64,000 nt of DNA, from contig NC_084891.1 of assembly GCF_958979055.1 (NCBI RefSeq), positions 573,001-637,000 on the forward strand. The letters run 5' to 3'. This document shows positions 22,305 through 35,116 of the stretch, piece after piece (the first letter of the stretch is position 1; each line of letters begins with the position of its first letter). The stretch comes from Alnus glutinosa (Eukaryota; Streptophyta; Magnoliopsida; Fagales; Betulaceae). Under the pieces are notes generated by a model. That model saw only the letters and a program-made list of their open reading frames with translations, was not told the DNA's origin and did no database searches. A program made the position numbers and the translations under genes.

Positions 22305-23390
22305 ATGTAAAACCAAGAAAATAAAGAAGAGGGAGGTGTTTGCAGTTGCAGTGGTTATGGTTGTGGAAAGTTGAGAAATTGAAGAAACAATGAGGCATTA
22401 GAGCCCCTCCCCTGTGAGCATGGTTTTCACCGGGAGGGGGTGGCCTCACGCCTCCCCCTCCCAGTGGTGTTTTCTCTCTGGTTCCCCTGGGTCGGTCCAA
22501 TGGGGTTTAGTTTTTCTCCTAACCTCTAGGGTTGTGGAGCTTTTATTCCACCCGGTTAGATCCAGTGGTGGCTGATTTCCCCTAGCCTTTTTGGACTATG
22601 GTGGCTTGTTTTTTTGTTATTTCTTTTGTTTTGGCAGGAACTTTCATCTCAAGATGTCTTCTTTGGAGGAGTGGCGTGTGATTGTGTTGTCGGCGGGGAG
22701 TTTTTTGGCCGGTTTCTTCACTTTTTTCCTTTGATTTTGAAAGCCAGATCTACACTTCTCCGTCGTTTTTTGACTACCACGCGCCCCCCAGCCATGTTCC
22801 CCGGCGTCTTCCGCCCCTGCCGCTGCAAGCTCCAGTCGTGACGGTTGTCGGTGATTGGCGCGTGGTGCCCACGAGCCTGGACGCTCTCTGCTTTGTGGTA
22901 CGCTTGAGAGCCACGCTCCGCCTTTTTCTGGCCGTGCTCGGCGGCATCGGGTTTTTTGGCGTCGGTTCTCTGCCTGGGTGGCCCCGGTGACAGCGCGTGT
23001 CCTTTACGCGCCGCCGTCCGGCATGTCAGCTCCTCCCCCACTGGCGGCAATTTGTTTTGGGTTTTTTAGCCTCTGTGTTTTTGGTGTTTCTCTTTTGTTT
23101 CTCCGGTCTCAGCCTGCTTGTGATTTTGGTTCAAATTTTATGGGATTATTTGTTGGCAAAGTGCTAGATCTGTCCTATTTCTTTAGATAATGAACGTTAT
23201 TGTCAGAGAGGCTTAAGTGTTCTTCTTGTAAAATTTATATTTCTGTTAAGCAGCTGTTTTACTAAGCCAGATTCTTCTAGCTTAGAGAGTTGGGGAGTCA
23301 TGTCCCTTACTTTCAAGTTGTAAGCCTATGGGCTGTTTGCAGTATTAATGATAGCGCGCGCTATTTTGTTCAAAAAAAAAAAAAAAAAAA
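22305..23390 (+). mobile_element. ~1 kb poly(A) retroposon, copy 2, inside the hAT-like element
   Basis: The sequence ends in an A run at 23372-23390. Its 3' region (gagaggcttaagtg..., agcagctgttttactaagcc) and middle (cagatctacacttctccgtcg then ccacgcgcc) match copy 1 at 12.28-13.34 kb. A candidate imperfect duplication is gatgaggagggatttgag (22286) against gatgaggaaggcttgag (23391); if this is wrong, the start lies nearer 22410. GC-rich with no reverse transcriptase; its overlapping frames on both strands look accidental. Confidence 0.65.
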
Positions 23391-24499
23391 GATGAGGAAG
23401 GCTTGAGAAGTGAAAGTGAAAGTGTATGCGACTCGTAAATCATTATTACATTAAATTTGTATTTGGTTTTTTTTTATGAATTTGGACTTTTAATTATAAA
23501 CTAAATTTATTTTCCTTCTAAAGTGATCCAATTAACTGAATTGTGTTTGATTATGTTGCTTTAAGCACATACTTAATTGTTTAATATTCATAGCTTAATT
23601 TGTAATTGTCTGACACATACTTATAATAATATCATTATGTGAACTCAAACTTATTTTCTAATTATATATTTATGAATTATGATACAACAATTCATAATCT
23701 AGATACTTACATACTTAATATAAATCTAATGACTGTATCATATGATACAAAAATGTATTATCATTTGATCTTTGATTTTAAAATATGATCTAACGATTCT
23801 TAAGTATCTAAAGATGGAAAATTGTAATAATAGTCAATATAAATATTAACTAACATATATTAAGTTAAATAACATTAACAATTATAATTATTATATAATC
23901 ATATGGTTCTATATATCTAATGATAATATATTTTTTTTAGTCTAATGTATTACGATTTTTTTTTTTTTTGATTATATGAACCACGCTATCATTGTATACG
24001 AATAATATGATTACGTGTCGGAATTGTGATTATATCATATAATTAATGTGAATTAATACTTCTTTTCTTTTCTTGTTTTCTTTTTTTCTTCTATTTGATG
24101 TGAATTGGTACTTACGTATGTAATTTATATACTTAATTTTGATATCTAAGTATAATTAATAATTGTTAGATTCTTAGAATCGTTAATCATACTTAACCAC
24201 TGTATCTAAGTATCTAAATACTTAATTATTGTATTAATATGAAGCTTTATACTTATATATGACATTATGTGGCTATAATTAATACTTGTGCTTAATTTTT
24301 GTGTGTGTGGGTGTATATAATATTTTTTAAATTATGAATCATATCATATCATATAACTTATGAGATTACCTATGATAAATATGATCATTATGAGTCATAA
24401 TTTATGACTATTTATCAATAATAAACTTATATTATATGATTTAACAATTCATATGATCTTATATCTTGGATCACGTAATCTAATGATTTCTAAATATCT

Positions 24500-24916
24500 T
24501 AAAACATATGGGTAATTACCTTTTTCCCCCATCAATTACCAGCCATTGTCAACATGTCCACATGAACAGACACCTCGACTAAAAGAGAGCATCCAACTAT
24601 CAACTTTACACACTTTGCCCCATTCCGTCAGTTTAATTCATAAAAAGACATAAATGCCCTCAACTTTTTTAAACATATTAATTTTAATATTTTTTTATTA
24701 ATTACTGTTGGAGGGCATTTTGGTCTTTAAACCAAAATTAACGCCCAAAAATTGAATATTCCGTCCAAGTTAATGGAATTCTTTGACGGAAGGGGACAAA
24801 GTGTGTAAAGTTGGTAGTTGGATGCTCTCTTTTGGTCGAGGTGTCAGTTTATGGGGGCATGTTGACAATTGCTGGTAGTTGATGAGGGGAAAAAGTAATT
24901 ACCCCTAAAACATATG
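24500..24916. mobile_element. Mutator-like MITE with 11-bp target-site duplication
   Basis: The 395-bp element 24511-24905 has inverted ends GGTAATTACCTTTTTCCCCC and GGGGAAAAAGTAATTACCCC, with arms extending over 130 bp (ccattgtcaacatg / catgttgacaattg, gagagcatccaactatcaac / gttggtagttggatgctctc). It is flanked by TAAAACATATG at 24500-24510 and 24906-24916. A 9-11 bp duplication is characteristic of Mutator-like elements. Confidence 0.85.
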
Positions 24917-25689
24917 ATTATATTCATATGACATAGTAATTATATGTTATATGACACAATGTTATATTATTATACGATCACATAGTCTTATTATATTACA
25001 TGAATAATACGATTAAGTATCTGAATTAACATTAGATCACATGAATAACAAATTAACTTCTTTTTTTTTTTTTTTAAATGAACAAATTAAGTATTGATAT
25101 TATTCACCTTTACAATTCAATATACATATAATCAATTAATTATTGTTACTTAATATATACTGATCATTATATATAAAGATATAAAGATATATGAGTCGAG
25201 CCGAGGTTATACGAATTTGTATCGTTTATTAATCGAGCATAGTTTTATGTTCACGAACAACTCATTTAATAATTGATTCGAGCACGAGTCGAGTTTAATC
25301 GAGTCGATCTCGAGTAAGCTCACAAGTAGCTCAGCTCATTTACACCCCTACAGCCCCAAGGCTCTTGGGGTGGTTTCAACCACACTCATTTTTGCTCTTT
25401 GGGGGTGGCTCGGGTCACCATTTTTTTTAATTTTTTTTTTTAGTTTTATTATTATTATTATTATTTTTTTTAATTATGTATGAGGACACGTGTCAATTTT
25501 TGAAGGCATGTGATGTGGACTTTCGTCAATTTTTGGACAGAAGTTGGATAGATGTATTATCTCAATCTTTAGATATAAAAGAAGTATTATCTACGATATG
25601 AAACGAACTATATGAAACAAAAAATAGTCATTTTTTTTAAAAAAAGTTATTAAATCATATGAGACAAAAAGATGTTTAACCATTTTTAA

Positions 25690-25880
25690 TAAGAATAATG
25701 ATTCACTGCCACCTAAAAATACAATTTTTCACTACCTTGCCTATGTGGCAAAGTGGTCCTCCACTACTTCTTGAATTTTTTTTATTTTTTAAAAATAAAT
25801 TAAGGTAAGAGACCACCTTGCCACGTAAGCAAGAGAGTAAAAAGTTGTATATTTAAGTGATAGTGAATCATTACTCTTGG
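25690..25880. mobile_element. Foldback MITE
   Basis: AAGAATAATGATTCACTGCC and its mirror AGTGAATCATTACTCTTGG form the ends. Inner arms include aaatacaatttttcacta / aaaaagttgtatattt and gtggcaaagtggtc / gaccaccttgccac. Confidence 0.7.
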
Positions 25881-26192
25881 AAAAAACATTATCAATTGGA
25901 AAAATGTTAAATTTACAACACCAACACAACAACCCCTCACGTAAGGGTGGACCACGATGTATGAATCAAATTCCTATCAATTGAGCTTAGTTTTAGGGAC
26001 ATCCGGAGGGCCAGTGAAGTTTCCTTATTTCTAAAAGAATTATCTACTTTTTTCAAAGTCACGATTCGGGTAAAATACTGAATCCGCCAGGTATAAAATC
26101 CAGAGGTTCACAACCTTTTCTTCAATCCGCAGAACTGAAGAACCAAAACTCAAGCACACACCTTCTTGTTTTCCAAAAATCAAACCAAATCC
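25881..26192. other. Upstream region and 5' leader of SF1
   Basis: No clear TATA box. The last ~120 bases are probably transcribed leader. Confidence 0.4.
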
Positions 26193-28541
26193 ATGGACGC
26201 TCTTCAACCATACCCTAATCCCCAAATCGAAGCCCTAGACAACCCTCCGCAACAACCCTCTTCTCCCCCTCCTGCTCCACCACCAGAAACCCTAGATCAC
26301 ATCCCAACCACCGATTTTCCGCCCTCTTTTCCCACCTCTGACCCCCCCACTGGCGACAAGCCAGAGATCCTGAAACCCCTGCTCTCCGAGAACGGACTGA
26401 CCAATACCCACAGCGGCACCACTGACAGGGACGGCTCCGGCGGCGAGGAGGAGACCACCAGCGGTCGCCGCCGCCGCCGCAGCCGATGGGACCCCCAACC
26501 GGACTCCAACACAGACAACGCCAACAACACTCAAAACGGTGACGATTCGGGCAGCGGAGCGCGGAAGAGGAAGTCGCGGTGGGCCGATGACGAGCCGAAG
26601 CTGCCAACGTCTCTGCCACTTCAGCTCCCCGATTTCATGAAGGAACTCACCGGAGGTATTGAATTCGATCCCGAAATCCAAGCTCTGAATAGTAGGCTTT
26701 TAGAGATTAGTCGGATGTTATCGTCCGGTTTACCTCTAGACGATAGAGCGGAAGGGGCTCGGTCCCCTTCACCCGAGCCGATATACGATAATATGGGCAT
26801 TAGGATTAACACTAGGGAGTATCGCGCGCGAGAGCGATTGAACAAAGAGAGGACTGAGATTATCTCTCAGATTATAAAGCGTAACCCGGCTTTCAAGCCA
26901 CCGGCAGATTATCGGCCGCCGAAGCTTCAGAAGAAGCTTTACATACCGATGAAAGAGTACCCAGGTTATAATTTCATCGGTTTGATTATTGGGCCGAGAG
27001 GAAATACCCAGAAGAGGATGGAGAGGGAGACCGGTGCCAAGATTGTGATTCGGGGGAAAGGGTCGGTGAAGGAGGGTAGGTTGCAACAGAAGAGGGATTT
27101 GAAGATGCCAGATCCTTCTGAGAATGAGGATTTGCACGTGCTGGTTGAGGCGGAGACACAGGATGCGCTTGAAGCTGCAGCTGGGATGGTGGAGAAGCTG
27201 CTGCAGCCGGTGGATGAGGTGTTGAATGAGCATAAGAGGCAGCAGCTTAGGGAACTGGCGGCCTTGAATGGGACCATAAGGGATGAAGAGTACTGCAGGT
27301 TGTGTGGTGAGCCAGGGCATCGCCAGTATGCCTGCCCTTCACGTACTTCCACTTTTAAGAGCGATGTCTTATGTAAGATATGTGGTGATGGTGGGCACCC
27401 AACTATTGATTGTCCGGTGAAAGGGACTGCTGGGAAGAAGATGGATGATGAGTATCAGAATTTTTTGGCAGAGTTGGGAGGGACGGTGCCTGAGTCAGCC
27501 ACTAAGCAAAACAGTACATTGGCACTTGGTTCGGGATCGAGCAATTCAGGAAGCAATCCTCCTTGGGCTAGTAATGCTGGGAATGCTGCTGGTGCATCAC
27601 AAGCAGGGTTAGGAGCAACTGGACTCAAACCTGCTAAGGAAATTGATGATACAAACTTGTATATTGGATACTTGCCACCTACTCTTGAGGATGATGGTTT
27701 GATCAGTTTGTTTTCCCCTTTTGGTGATATTGTGATGGCTAAGGTTATCAAGGACCGGGTTACTGGAATGAGCAAAGGTTATGGTTTTGTCAAGTATGCA
27801 GATATTCAAATGGCCAATAATGCTATTGCGAGCATGAATGGTTATCGGCTAGAGGGGCGAACTATTGCTGTAAGAGTTGCTGGTAGGCCTCCTCAGCCTG
27901 TTGTGCCTCCTGGCCCACCAGCCTCGGCAATGCCCACATATCCTGTTTCAAGCCAGCCTGTTGGTGCCTATCCATCTCAGCAATTCACTGCAGGTGGTCC
28001 TTATGGGAATGCACCCCCAAGTTATGGGGTCACTCCAGTTCCATGGGGACCTCCTGTTCCTCCTCCCTATGCTCCTTATGCACCTGCCCCTCCTGGTTCA
28101 ACCATGTATCCTCCTGTCCAGGGTCAACCTATGCCACCTTACGGTGTACAGTATCCTCCACCTATGCAGCCAGTTCCCCCTGGTTCTCAGTCTCAGCCGA
28201 CAACTTCAAGTGAAGCACAACAAAGTTACCCTCCAGGAGTGCAATCGGAAAATAGTACTTCTACTCAATCTCTACCACCCAATATATATGGGAATTCTTT
28301 AGCTCCAATGCCACAACCTACATATCCCACAACTTCATATGGCTATTCAACTTATTATAGTGCAGTTCCGCCACCACCTCCTCCTGCATCTGTTCCTGGC
28401 TCAACTGGTGACCATTCACAGAGCATTGGGAACATGCCTTGGGCTACAAATCCGCCATTGCCCCCTCCTGTTTCTTCTGCAGAGAAGGCAACATATGGTG
28501 CAGATGCTGAGTATGAGAAGTTCATGTCAGAGATGAAATAA
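26193..28541 (+). CDS. SF1: Splicing factor 1 / branchpoint-binding protein
   Basis: SF1 recognises the intron branch-point sequence and binds U2AF65 in the early spliceosome (nucleus). The coding sequence is a single exon of 782 residues. The start chosen is ATG 26193 ([11 protein letters not shown]), since the upstream in-frame codons lack an ATG. Domains: two RSRW motifs resembling U2AF-ligand motifs (Trp ~99 in RRRSRWDPQ and Trp ~130 in [10 protein letters not shown]), a helix-hairpin region (~150-230), a KH-QUA2 domain (~245-330, with [15 protein letters not shown]), two CCHC zinc knuckles (CRLCGEPGH ~368; CKICGDGGH ~394), then an RRM (~486-563, with NLYIGYLPP and KGYGFVKY) and a long Pro-rich tail. 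The RRM after the knuckles is the known plant layout, absent from human SF1. All key residues look intact. Confidence 0.96.
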   Translation: MDALQPYPNPQIEALDNPPQQPSSPPPAPPPETLDHIPTTDFPPSFPTSDPPTGDKPEILKPLLSENGLTNTHSGTTDRDGSGGEEETTSGRRRRRSRWDPQPDSNTDNANNTQNGDDSGSGARKRKSRWADDEPKLPTSLPLQLPDFMKELTGGIEFDPEIQALNSRLLEISRMLSSGLPLDDRAEGARSPSPEPIYDNMGIRINTREYRARERLNKERTEIISQIIKRNPAFKPPADYRPPKLQKKLYIPMKEYPGYNFIGLIIGPRGNTQKRMERETGAKIVIRGKGSVKEGRLQQKRDLKMPDPSENEDLHVLVEAETQDALEAAAGMVEKLLQPVDEVLNEHKRQQLRELAALNGTIRDEEYCRLCGEPGHRQYACPSRTSTFKSDVLCKICGDGGHPTIDCPVKGTAGKKMDDEYQNFLAELGGTVPESATKQNSTLALGSGSSNSGSNPPWASNAGNAAGASQAGLGATGLKPAKEIDDTNLYIGYLPPTLEDDGLISLFSPFGDIVMAKVIKDRVTGMSKGYGFVKYADIQMANNAIASMNGYRLEGRTIAVRVAGRPPQPVVPPGPPASAMPTYPVSSQPVGAYPSQQFTAGGPYGNAPPSYGVTPVPWGPPVPPPYAPYAPAPPGSTMYPPVQGQPMPPYGVQYPPPMQPVPPGSQSQPTTSSEAQQSYPPGVQSENSTSTQSLPPNIYGNSLAPMPQPTYPTTSYGYSTYYSAVPPPPPPASVPGSTGDHSQSIGNMPWATNPPLPPPVSSAEKATYGADAEYEKFMSEMK

Positions 28542-31500
28542 GTAGGGTCCCTTTTCAGCAACAATTTTAAAGGTATGCAGACCAAATCCATTTGCTTCAA
28601 TTTGGTCATATTTAATGTCATTTTGATTGATTTTTGATGTTGGTTAAACTTGATAGCTGCTCTGTCCATCTGATGAAACTTGAACCTGATTTGGTCATTA
28701 ACAGTTTGATCTTTTAGTTTCGTCACTTGAAATTGGTGGTGTTTAGTTTCTGCTCCCTTATTTTATTTTAATTAACAAGTGGTCTCTGCAGCATCCAGTG
28801 ATCGTCATATCGGAGCTAGGTATGAAAGGCACATAACTATTTGTTGTGGCAAGGGGAATTTTTTTCACTTGCGAAACCTTGTTAAACATATATACCTTGA
28901 CAAGAAAAATGAGGATCTTCGTAAGACTTAAAGTCACATTTAATTGGAAAATAAAATTACAGTTGTTGTTTATAGTTGTGTGTGTCTCTAGTTGTAAATT
29001 CCCCATCTGATTGACTATTGGTTTTTGGTCAAAGGTAACACAAACCATGTAACGATTGTGCAGCATCTTAAGAGAGTTCCAAGAGTGAAACTATATGCAT
29101 ATTGATCTATAAAATGGTGTAGTTATGCAGCCTATGATACTTGGAAACAGAATATGTTTAGACCATAGCTCTCTCTAGGTCTTTTCTCTATATGATTTTT
29201 TTTTTTTCTTTTAAAGGAAGGTGAGGCTACATTCCGGATTATTTTACTTATCAAAAAAATACTTCCAGATTATTTTGATCTCATCTTTATTTCCTGTTTG
29301 GTTAATGTGAGTTATCACCATGTCACATTATGCCATCCAAATAGGATGTAAATAAATCTTAACATCCTTGTTTGGTACCTCCCTTCCTTCCCTTCTCCCC
29401 AATAACATCTAAATAGTGCTGACAAAACAAAAGAATTGGAGAGCATATTTTTGGTACTACAGTTGGTAATGCCTTTTCTTATCTTTATTTGAACCAATCT
29501 GTAAGCATTATCTTGCACTGATGGATGTGATCACATATCTAGAACTACAGTTAGAGTTTCCACATGTTGTTCTGGGTAAGAGACGCTTTCTTTCTAATTT
29601 CCTACTTTTAATAGATTTGATTTGTATGACTCGAGTAAACTGCATGCACCTTACCACTGCATAATTTGTTTGTTATATTGTTTTTGCAGTTCTTAACTCT
29701 TCTTCATTGCTATGATGTAAAATTTTGACAGGCTGATGTTTCATGGAGATCTTGTGAACCTGATTTCTTACCTCTTGCCATGATTTTGTTGGAAGTTGGG
29801 ACTCACATCTTTAACCTTGCTGTACTGTTATGACATTTGCAGAGACTTGGAGGAGAAGTTCTGATCGTAGAGTCTTGTATTGGAGAAGCCACTTTAAAGT
29901 ACATCGTTATTATTATTATTAATCCATGGCTGCTCTTGTAGGAGTTTTTTTTTTTTTTGGTGGCTGCTTCTTGCCTTCTACAGAATGTCTGTTTCCTAAT
30001 GTTTTCTTTCTATCAGTTATCTGAACTTTTTTCAGTATACGTTACTGACATCTTATGTTACATTTCATTTGACTTTTTGGGTTCCTAACTTTTGTTGATT
30101 GCTTCTCCTAACTTGTTTTTAGTTTTGAGTATAATTCCCATTTTTATTTTAAGGGTTTTAAATTATCCCAATGCCTTGGTGTTGAAGCTGTCTCTTGGAC
30201 GCCTTGTTTCATTCTGTGCAGAAGGTAACTATGCCTTTCTATTTTAAGGCAGGTGGAAGAATATCTTGCTTATGACTTTTCATTATATTCATTGTGTTTC
30301 TGTGTACCCAATCCCTTTTGATGTCTTCTTTCAGTTCTTATGTGGCAGGTACAAGAATTCAGACATGTAACGGTTAGCAAAGGCTTTTTTAATGATTTTT
30401 TTTGATGTCATTAGACAGAAATGACTTGAGGCAAAGATGAATGTCGGTCAAGTCTGTGAATAGGATGGATGAGGCTTTGATTTCTGTGAGCTGAGTCTGC
30501 TGACCATTTTAATTGGAGTATGAGCAAGGAAGTGGGGTTGTAGGATTTCCCCCCACATATTGGCTCCTAAGTTTTTCATGGTTGGGGTTTACTTTGATTA
30601 GGAAGAAGTGACATTGGCCAATATTTATCGGTAAAATAACTACCATAATCAAATATGGACAATTCTGTCTAGCATGGTAAAAAGAAAGATAAAATAATTT
30701 TCAAGCATCTCTTTTGTGCTCATTATTTGGTGATTTATGGAAGAAAATGTGGGATCATGTTATATGTATCTCCCACTTTGTGATTAGCAGTCAGCTGCCA
30801 GTGTCATGCAGCTGTTTGTGAGTGCATGCTGCACGGAAACAGGAACAACTGTAGGTACTTTAGGGATTTACATGTTTGTGGATTTAGTTTGGGTTTGACA
30901 TGAAAATAGCAAGGTACTCTTCTTACTAGGATATAGCTATTGCCAGTGGATTTTTAGGATGTGTGATTTAAAATTACTAATTTTTCTTTTTTAATAGATG
31001 GCATGATGATAGCGAAGTACTTAGTAACTCAAGAGTCGGTAGCCTATATGTGATTGCGTCAGAAGGAACATTTTATTAACTAAACTCTTCTGAGTGGTTC
31101 TATCATGTTTAGTCGTCTGTAATCCTTCTGTGTTTAAATTTTTGGGTCTTCATATTACACACGCATACCCTTTTAAATAATAAATGCAAGTGCTTTGATT
31201 GCTTTTGTTGTCACATATATGCATTTACTGGCAATGCCTTGCATATTTGAAACACTGCATGGTGCATTTGGCCATTTGTATAGAAGACTAAGTTTGTAAT
31301 AGAAGTAGTTTGTGTGTGGTCAGCTTTCCTAACATATTTTCTCCTATATAATGAGCTTTGCATGTTCGGATAATTCTGATATTTTTCCTCTTATTGAATA
31401 AACTCAAAATTTTGTGCAACACCCCGGTCCCATATTAAGAAGATGAGTAGCGCACATAAAGAGTGAGTGATTTATAAGAAGTAATTTTTGGTTAACTGAT

Positions 31501-34500
31501 AGTTATTTTTCATACTTCTAAAGTTCCTTTTTTATTTGGTTTTGGGTTTGCTCATAATTAGACAACTCCTGGCAGGAGAGAACTAAAAGAGAATAATAAT
31601 TAGTTGTAAAATGTCTATGAATTTCACGTACTGTATTGTTGGCTTCTTGCAATGCCTATCACTTTACCAAAAGAGAATTATTCTATGTTGTTGGCATGCT
31701 CTGAAAGGCTTATTTATTTGCATGTAAGGGAATTCTCAAATATTAAGAACAAATAAAATAGACCTGTTTCCTTTTTGTTCTAAAAATTGGATAATGAAAA
31801 CAGTTAGGTATTATGCTTTTTTTTTTCCCATTTAAATATCACTTGTCTGAACAACCTGGAATTTATCTGTATATTTTACTTGTTATATCTGGACTGCGCC
31901 CTTTTTTAACGCCAAATTTCTACTTGAACAGCTTTCTGAGCAGTGCATGATGTTTTTTGGTTCTTTGTTGACATACTTTTTAATTTGAGCATGATTTGTT
32001 ATTGCCTTTTGTTTCAATAGATCCCCTTTTGCTTTTTGCCTTGTCTGTCATGTATCTTCATGATAACCAAAACCAATTATTGCAGTTTCTCCTTTTACTA
32101 TTGATTAGCGTTTTCTTTTCTTTTTCACTCCCCCATCCCTGGGTGGGGGAGTGGGGAGAAGGGATATTGTTAATGAGGGTATCCCTGTGAAACAATTCCC
32201 CCAGCCACATTCAGATGCCCCAATCTGTGGGGCTGTTCTCGTGTTCAGCCATGAACTTGGGACCTCAGCTCCATGAGGCGTTAGCTCAACTTTTCTATCC
32301 TATGATGGTTACTTCTGAGTAGCTGACTTGAGTGGGGACCAAAAATGTCTATTCTAGTTCTATCATCAGCTTTATGGCTTTGCATCTAAGAGGAAGTCCA
32401 GAGAATGTTTGCTTGCTACCTTGAAATTGTTGTTTTTCCTAAATGATGATGATGAAAAAAAAAAAATGTCAATTCATCAATAATTTGTTTAAATTTGGTG
32501 GAGGACCTGCATTTTCTGATTCCTTGTGTGAGAAATTATAGTAAGTTCTTTATAACTCCACTTTTCCTTCAGATCTATAGGTTCGGCATTGAGCTAGGTT
32601 CTAGTTTAGACCCTTGGGACCTCAAATTTTTCTTTATGAAGAATTTCTGAAACAACAATGGGAATTTTGATTGTTCTTGTGTATGTGTCGATACAATCAT
32701 GCATGTCTGAGAATCTGTTAGCTTGCACTACTTGTTGCTTGATTCTTGCAATGTGTGGGTAGTGTGGTATTTATTTATCTGGCCTTAGTTTACAAGTTCA
32801 CTAAACATTTCACTGCCATTAAAGAGTTTTTGACTTGCACATGGTTATTTTTGCACCATCTGGACGTGCTTGAACCCATTATTGCCCAAAGGGCTGCTGG
32901 TCTATTTTGGGCTGGCATGCAACCTTCGCCCCTAGTTGTAGACTCATTTTTTGAGATTGTACAGAGTCAAGTAGTGTCCTCCAGGTTTTTGTAACTATTA
33001 CCACTGTGCTTACTTTGATTGTGACTAAATTGGTCAGGGTTTACTTTTGTGAGATGATATAAAGTTCTGAAAGGTGTTTTTGCTGTTGCAAGCTCTGCAG
33101 ACCCTTATCAGTGAAGATTTTCTTCAGCTCTCAAGCTAGTGTTTTCTGCTTTTTTTTTTTTTTTTTTTTTTTTTAAATAATAATAATCACGGGAGGAAAG
33201 GTTGTGGTGGTGGGGTTGGTTGGGAGTTTCAACCAGAATTCATGTCCTTTAGTTTAGGGGTGCCAATGAGTAGTTCGAATTGTGAATTTACTAATGTATG
33301 CAGCTATTGTACAGCTGCAATGGTAATATTGTACTCTTTCCCTAATTTTGGGCACGATTTGTCTTATTATGCTGATGGCAACGGTATTATAACGGTATTT
33401 GGCTCCCCAGTAATTTTGTGCTTGGATTGCTTGCAATTCGGGCAGTAAAATTCTCTATCCACTATAACCCACTATAACGGGGTAATGATCAACTATACTA
33501 GACCAAACACCTAGTTGGGTATTGTGTTCTTATGCGGAATGAAAATCATAACCTCGGGTATATTGTTGGTTGAATTCCGTTTATTATATTGCTGATTTGT
33601 TTTGGTTCAATATTTATGCACGTTGTGGATGTGTTGTCACATAAAATAGTATCTTATATGCGGACTCTGGCTACTTGGTTGTCTTCAATGGTCTGTTTTC
33701 TTCATGTGAGGTGTCTCTATACACGTGGTTATTTGAAATCAAGTTTATGAAGTTCTTATAAATTTTTACGCCTTATATGAATGTTGATGGATTTAGGAGT
33801 AAGTGAGATGAAGGTGGCATTGTGGGATAGTTGAGTCTTGAGTTGGTAATATACGAGTTTCTGAGAAACTTTGATGGCGTCATCTAATGAGAAACATAAT
33901 CATTGTCTGCCCAACACCTATCCCATAATTTAGGATTTAGATATGGGACAATGAGCTGGGCAGTTTCATGTGAGAGATTGTTTGGGCATTATGTGTACGG
34001 ATAGGTTCTTGGTCAGTTCAAGTCTTACATGCTCAAGCTGTTTGGGCACCTATTCGAATGTAGGACTTGGGTGGCTCCACATGCTATAGGGAAGTCTTTT
34101 GAACGGAATTTCGGTTCCATAATTTATGTGTAGTTCAAACTAAAAGTGGAGGGGAGAATAAAACGATGAAGATCGTTTACAATTATTTGTTCAAATTTTC
34201 TTAAATTTGGATAAGGAATTGTGAAAGATCACTTATAGAACTTGACTAAATAAAAAATTGGGTTGATCTATGACTTATTCGGTTTGGTGGGTTCTATAAT
34301 TGGTTTTTTACAATTACCTGTTCGAATTTTCTTAAATTTAGGCAATTATTGTGTAGACGATTTTGATTCAGAAGAAAATTATGTTGTTCGGAGAATGATT
34401 CATACTTCAATTTAGAGGTCATTACAAACTTTTACCAGTTTGAAACGAGGACACTGATTATTTCTATTATGTGGATGGTTGAAAGAAAACTCATCTTACA

Positions 34501-35116
34501 AAATAATAATTTGGTTGCCATATATGAAGCCAAGTCGGAATAAAGCTTTAATTTCCTTGAATTCATACCCAAAATAATTTTCTTGGCTTTGGAATACTTT
34601 TCCTTAATCCTTGTAAACAAGTAATCAATCATATTATTATTTTCTTTTGGCAAACCATCACTTTCGCTGTCTCCTTTTCTTTCTTTCTTTTGTTTATAGG
34701 CAAAGTGTAATCATTCATACACTTGTATTTGATTCTAAATGCATGATATGCATGATATGATATGTAAATATGACTACTCTATTCCTTACATTTATTTATC
34801 ACATTTATAATTTATTTTTATTAACGGAAATAGAAATATGTTAGAAATATTAGCACATGAGAGACCACAAAACTCTAATTGGGGCTTGAGACAACCCACA
34901 AAGTATTTCTTAATAATTTTCAATGCAAAATAATATTACTGCGACCCTATTTATATTTTATACTACCCAACTACAAAACCAATACGTAACACAACACAAA
35001 AGTAATCCTACTAAATAAATTGACAACGACATAACATAAAAGCACATAGCATAATTATACTACAATTAGCTTAAATACCAATTAGACTCCTACAGTTAAA
35101 TTAAAGATTAAAGAAG
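28542..35116. other. SF1 downstream region and intergenic sequence
   Basis: No further coding gene was recognised. T-rich stretches followed by AG, alternating with short GC-richer pieces (28793-28819 then gtatg; 29843-29899 then gtaca; 30222), suggest that SF1 may have a spliced 3' UTR over the first ~2 kb (inference). A LINE micro-insertion sits at 29230-29276. There is a T run at 33151-33174. A ~40-bp motif (gttcaaattttcttaaatttgg) is repeated at 34188 and 34320. 32746-32994 is open but unrecognised. Confidence 0.45.
29229..29276 (+). mobile_element. LINE-tail micro-insertion with imperfect duplication
   Basis: tacattccggattatttt is followed by acttatcaaaaaaa and then tacttccagattatttt. 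The inserted piece matches the last bases of the LINE tails at 3.1 and 47.4 kb. Confidence 0.6.

Larger units (their letters stand above)
21846..25350. mobile_element. hAT-like element inside the outer foldback
   Basis: Left end TAGGATTGTAAATGAGCCGA and right end CTCATTTACACCCCTA are terminal inverted repeats of the TAGGGGTGTAAA type seen in plant hAT-like elements. Subterminal regions are dense in gagctcga/tcgagctc motifs on both sides (21860-22040; 25190-25340). The interior is AT-rich and degenerate with no intact transposase. Flanking ccctaag and ccccaag may be a decayed 8-bp duplication, but they are offset by two bases. Confidence 0.65.
21500..25690. mobile_element. Outer foldback element (host of a nested insertion)
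   Basis: The left arm 21500-21690 and right arm 25460-25690 are inverted copies: ttcatttcgtatcatagatgata / tatctacgatatgaaacgaa, tccacgtcacatgcctt / aaggcatgtgatgtgga, and aattaacacgtatcc / ggacacgtgtcaatt. GC-rich central pieces (21770-21845 and 25351-25420) flank the inner insertion and once formed its middle. Without the insertion the element would be about 690 bp. Confidence 0.7.

Noticed and set aside
22135-23190. Overlapping frames of 75-121 codons at 22.1-23.2 kb
   Set aside because: Same reason: the homologous element at 12.3 kb does not preserve any of these frames.
21838-25360. 8-bp duplication (accctaag / gccccaag) of the hAT-like element
   Set aside because: The two 8-mers differ at two positions and the right copy begins two bases after the apparent end, so it was not counted as firm evidence.
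26769-27352. Long antisense frames inside SF1
   Set aside because: They mirror a GC-biased, strongly conserved coding exon and show no domain of their own.
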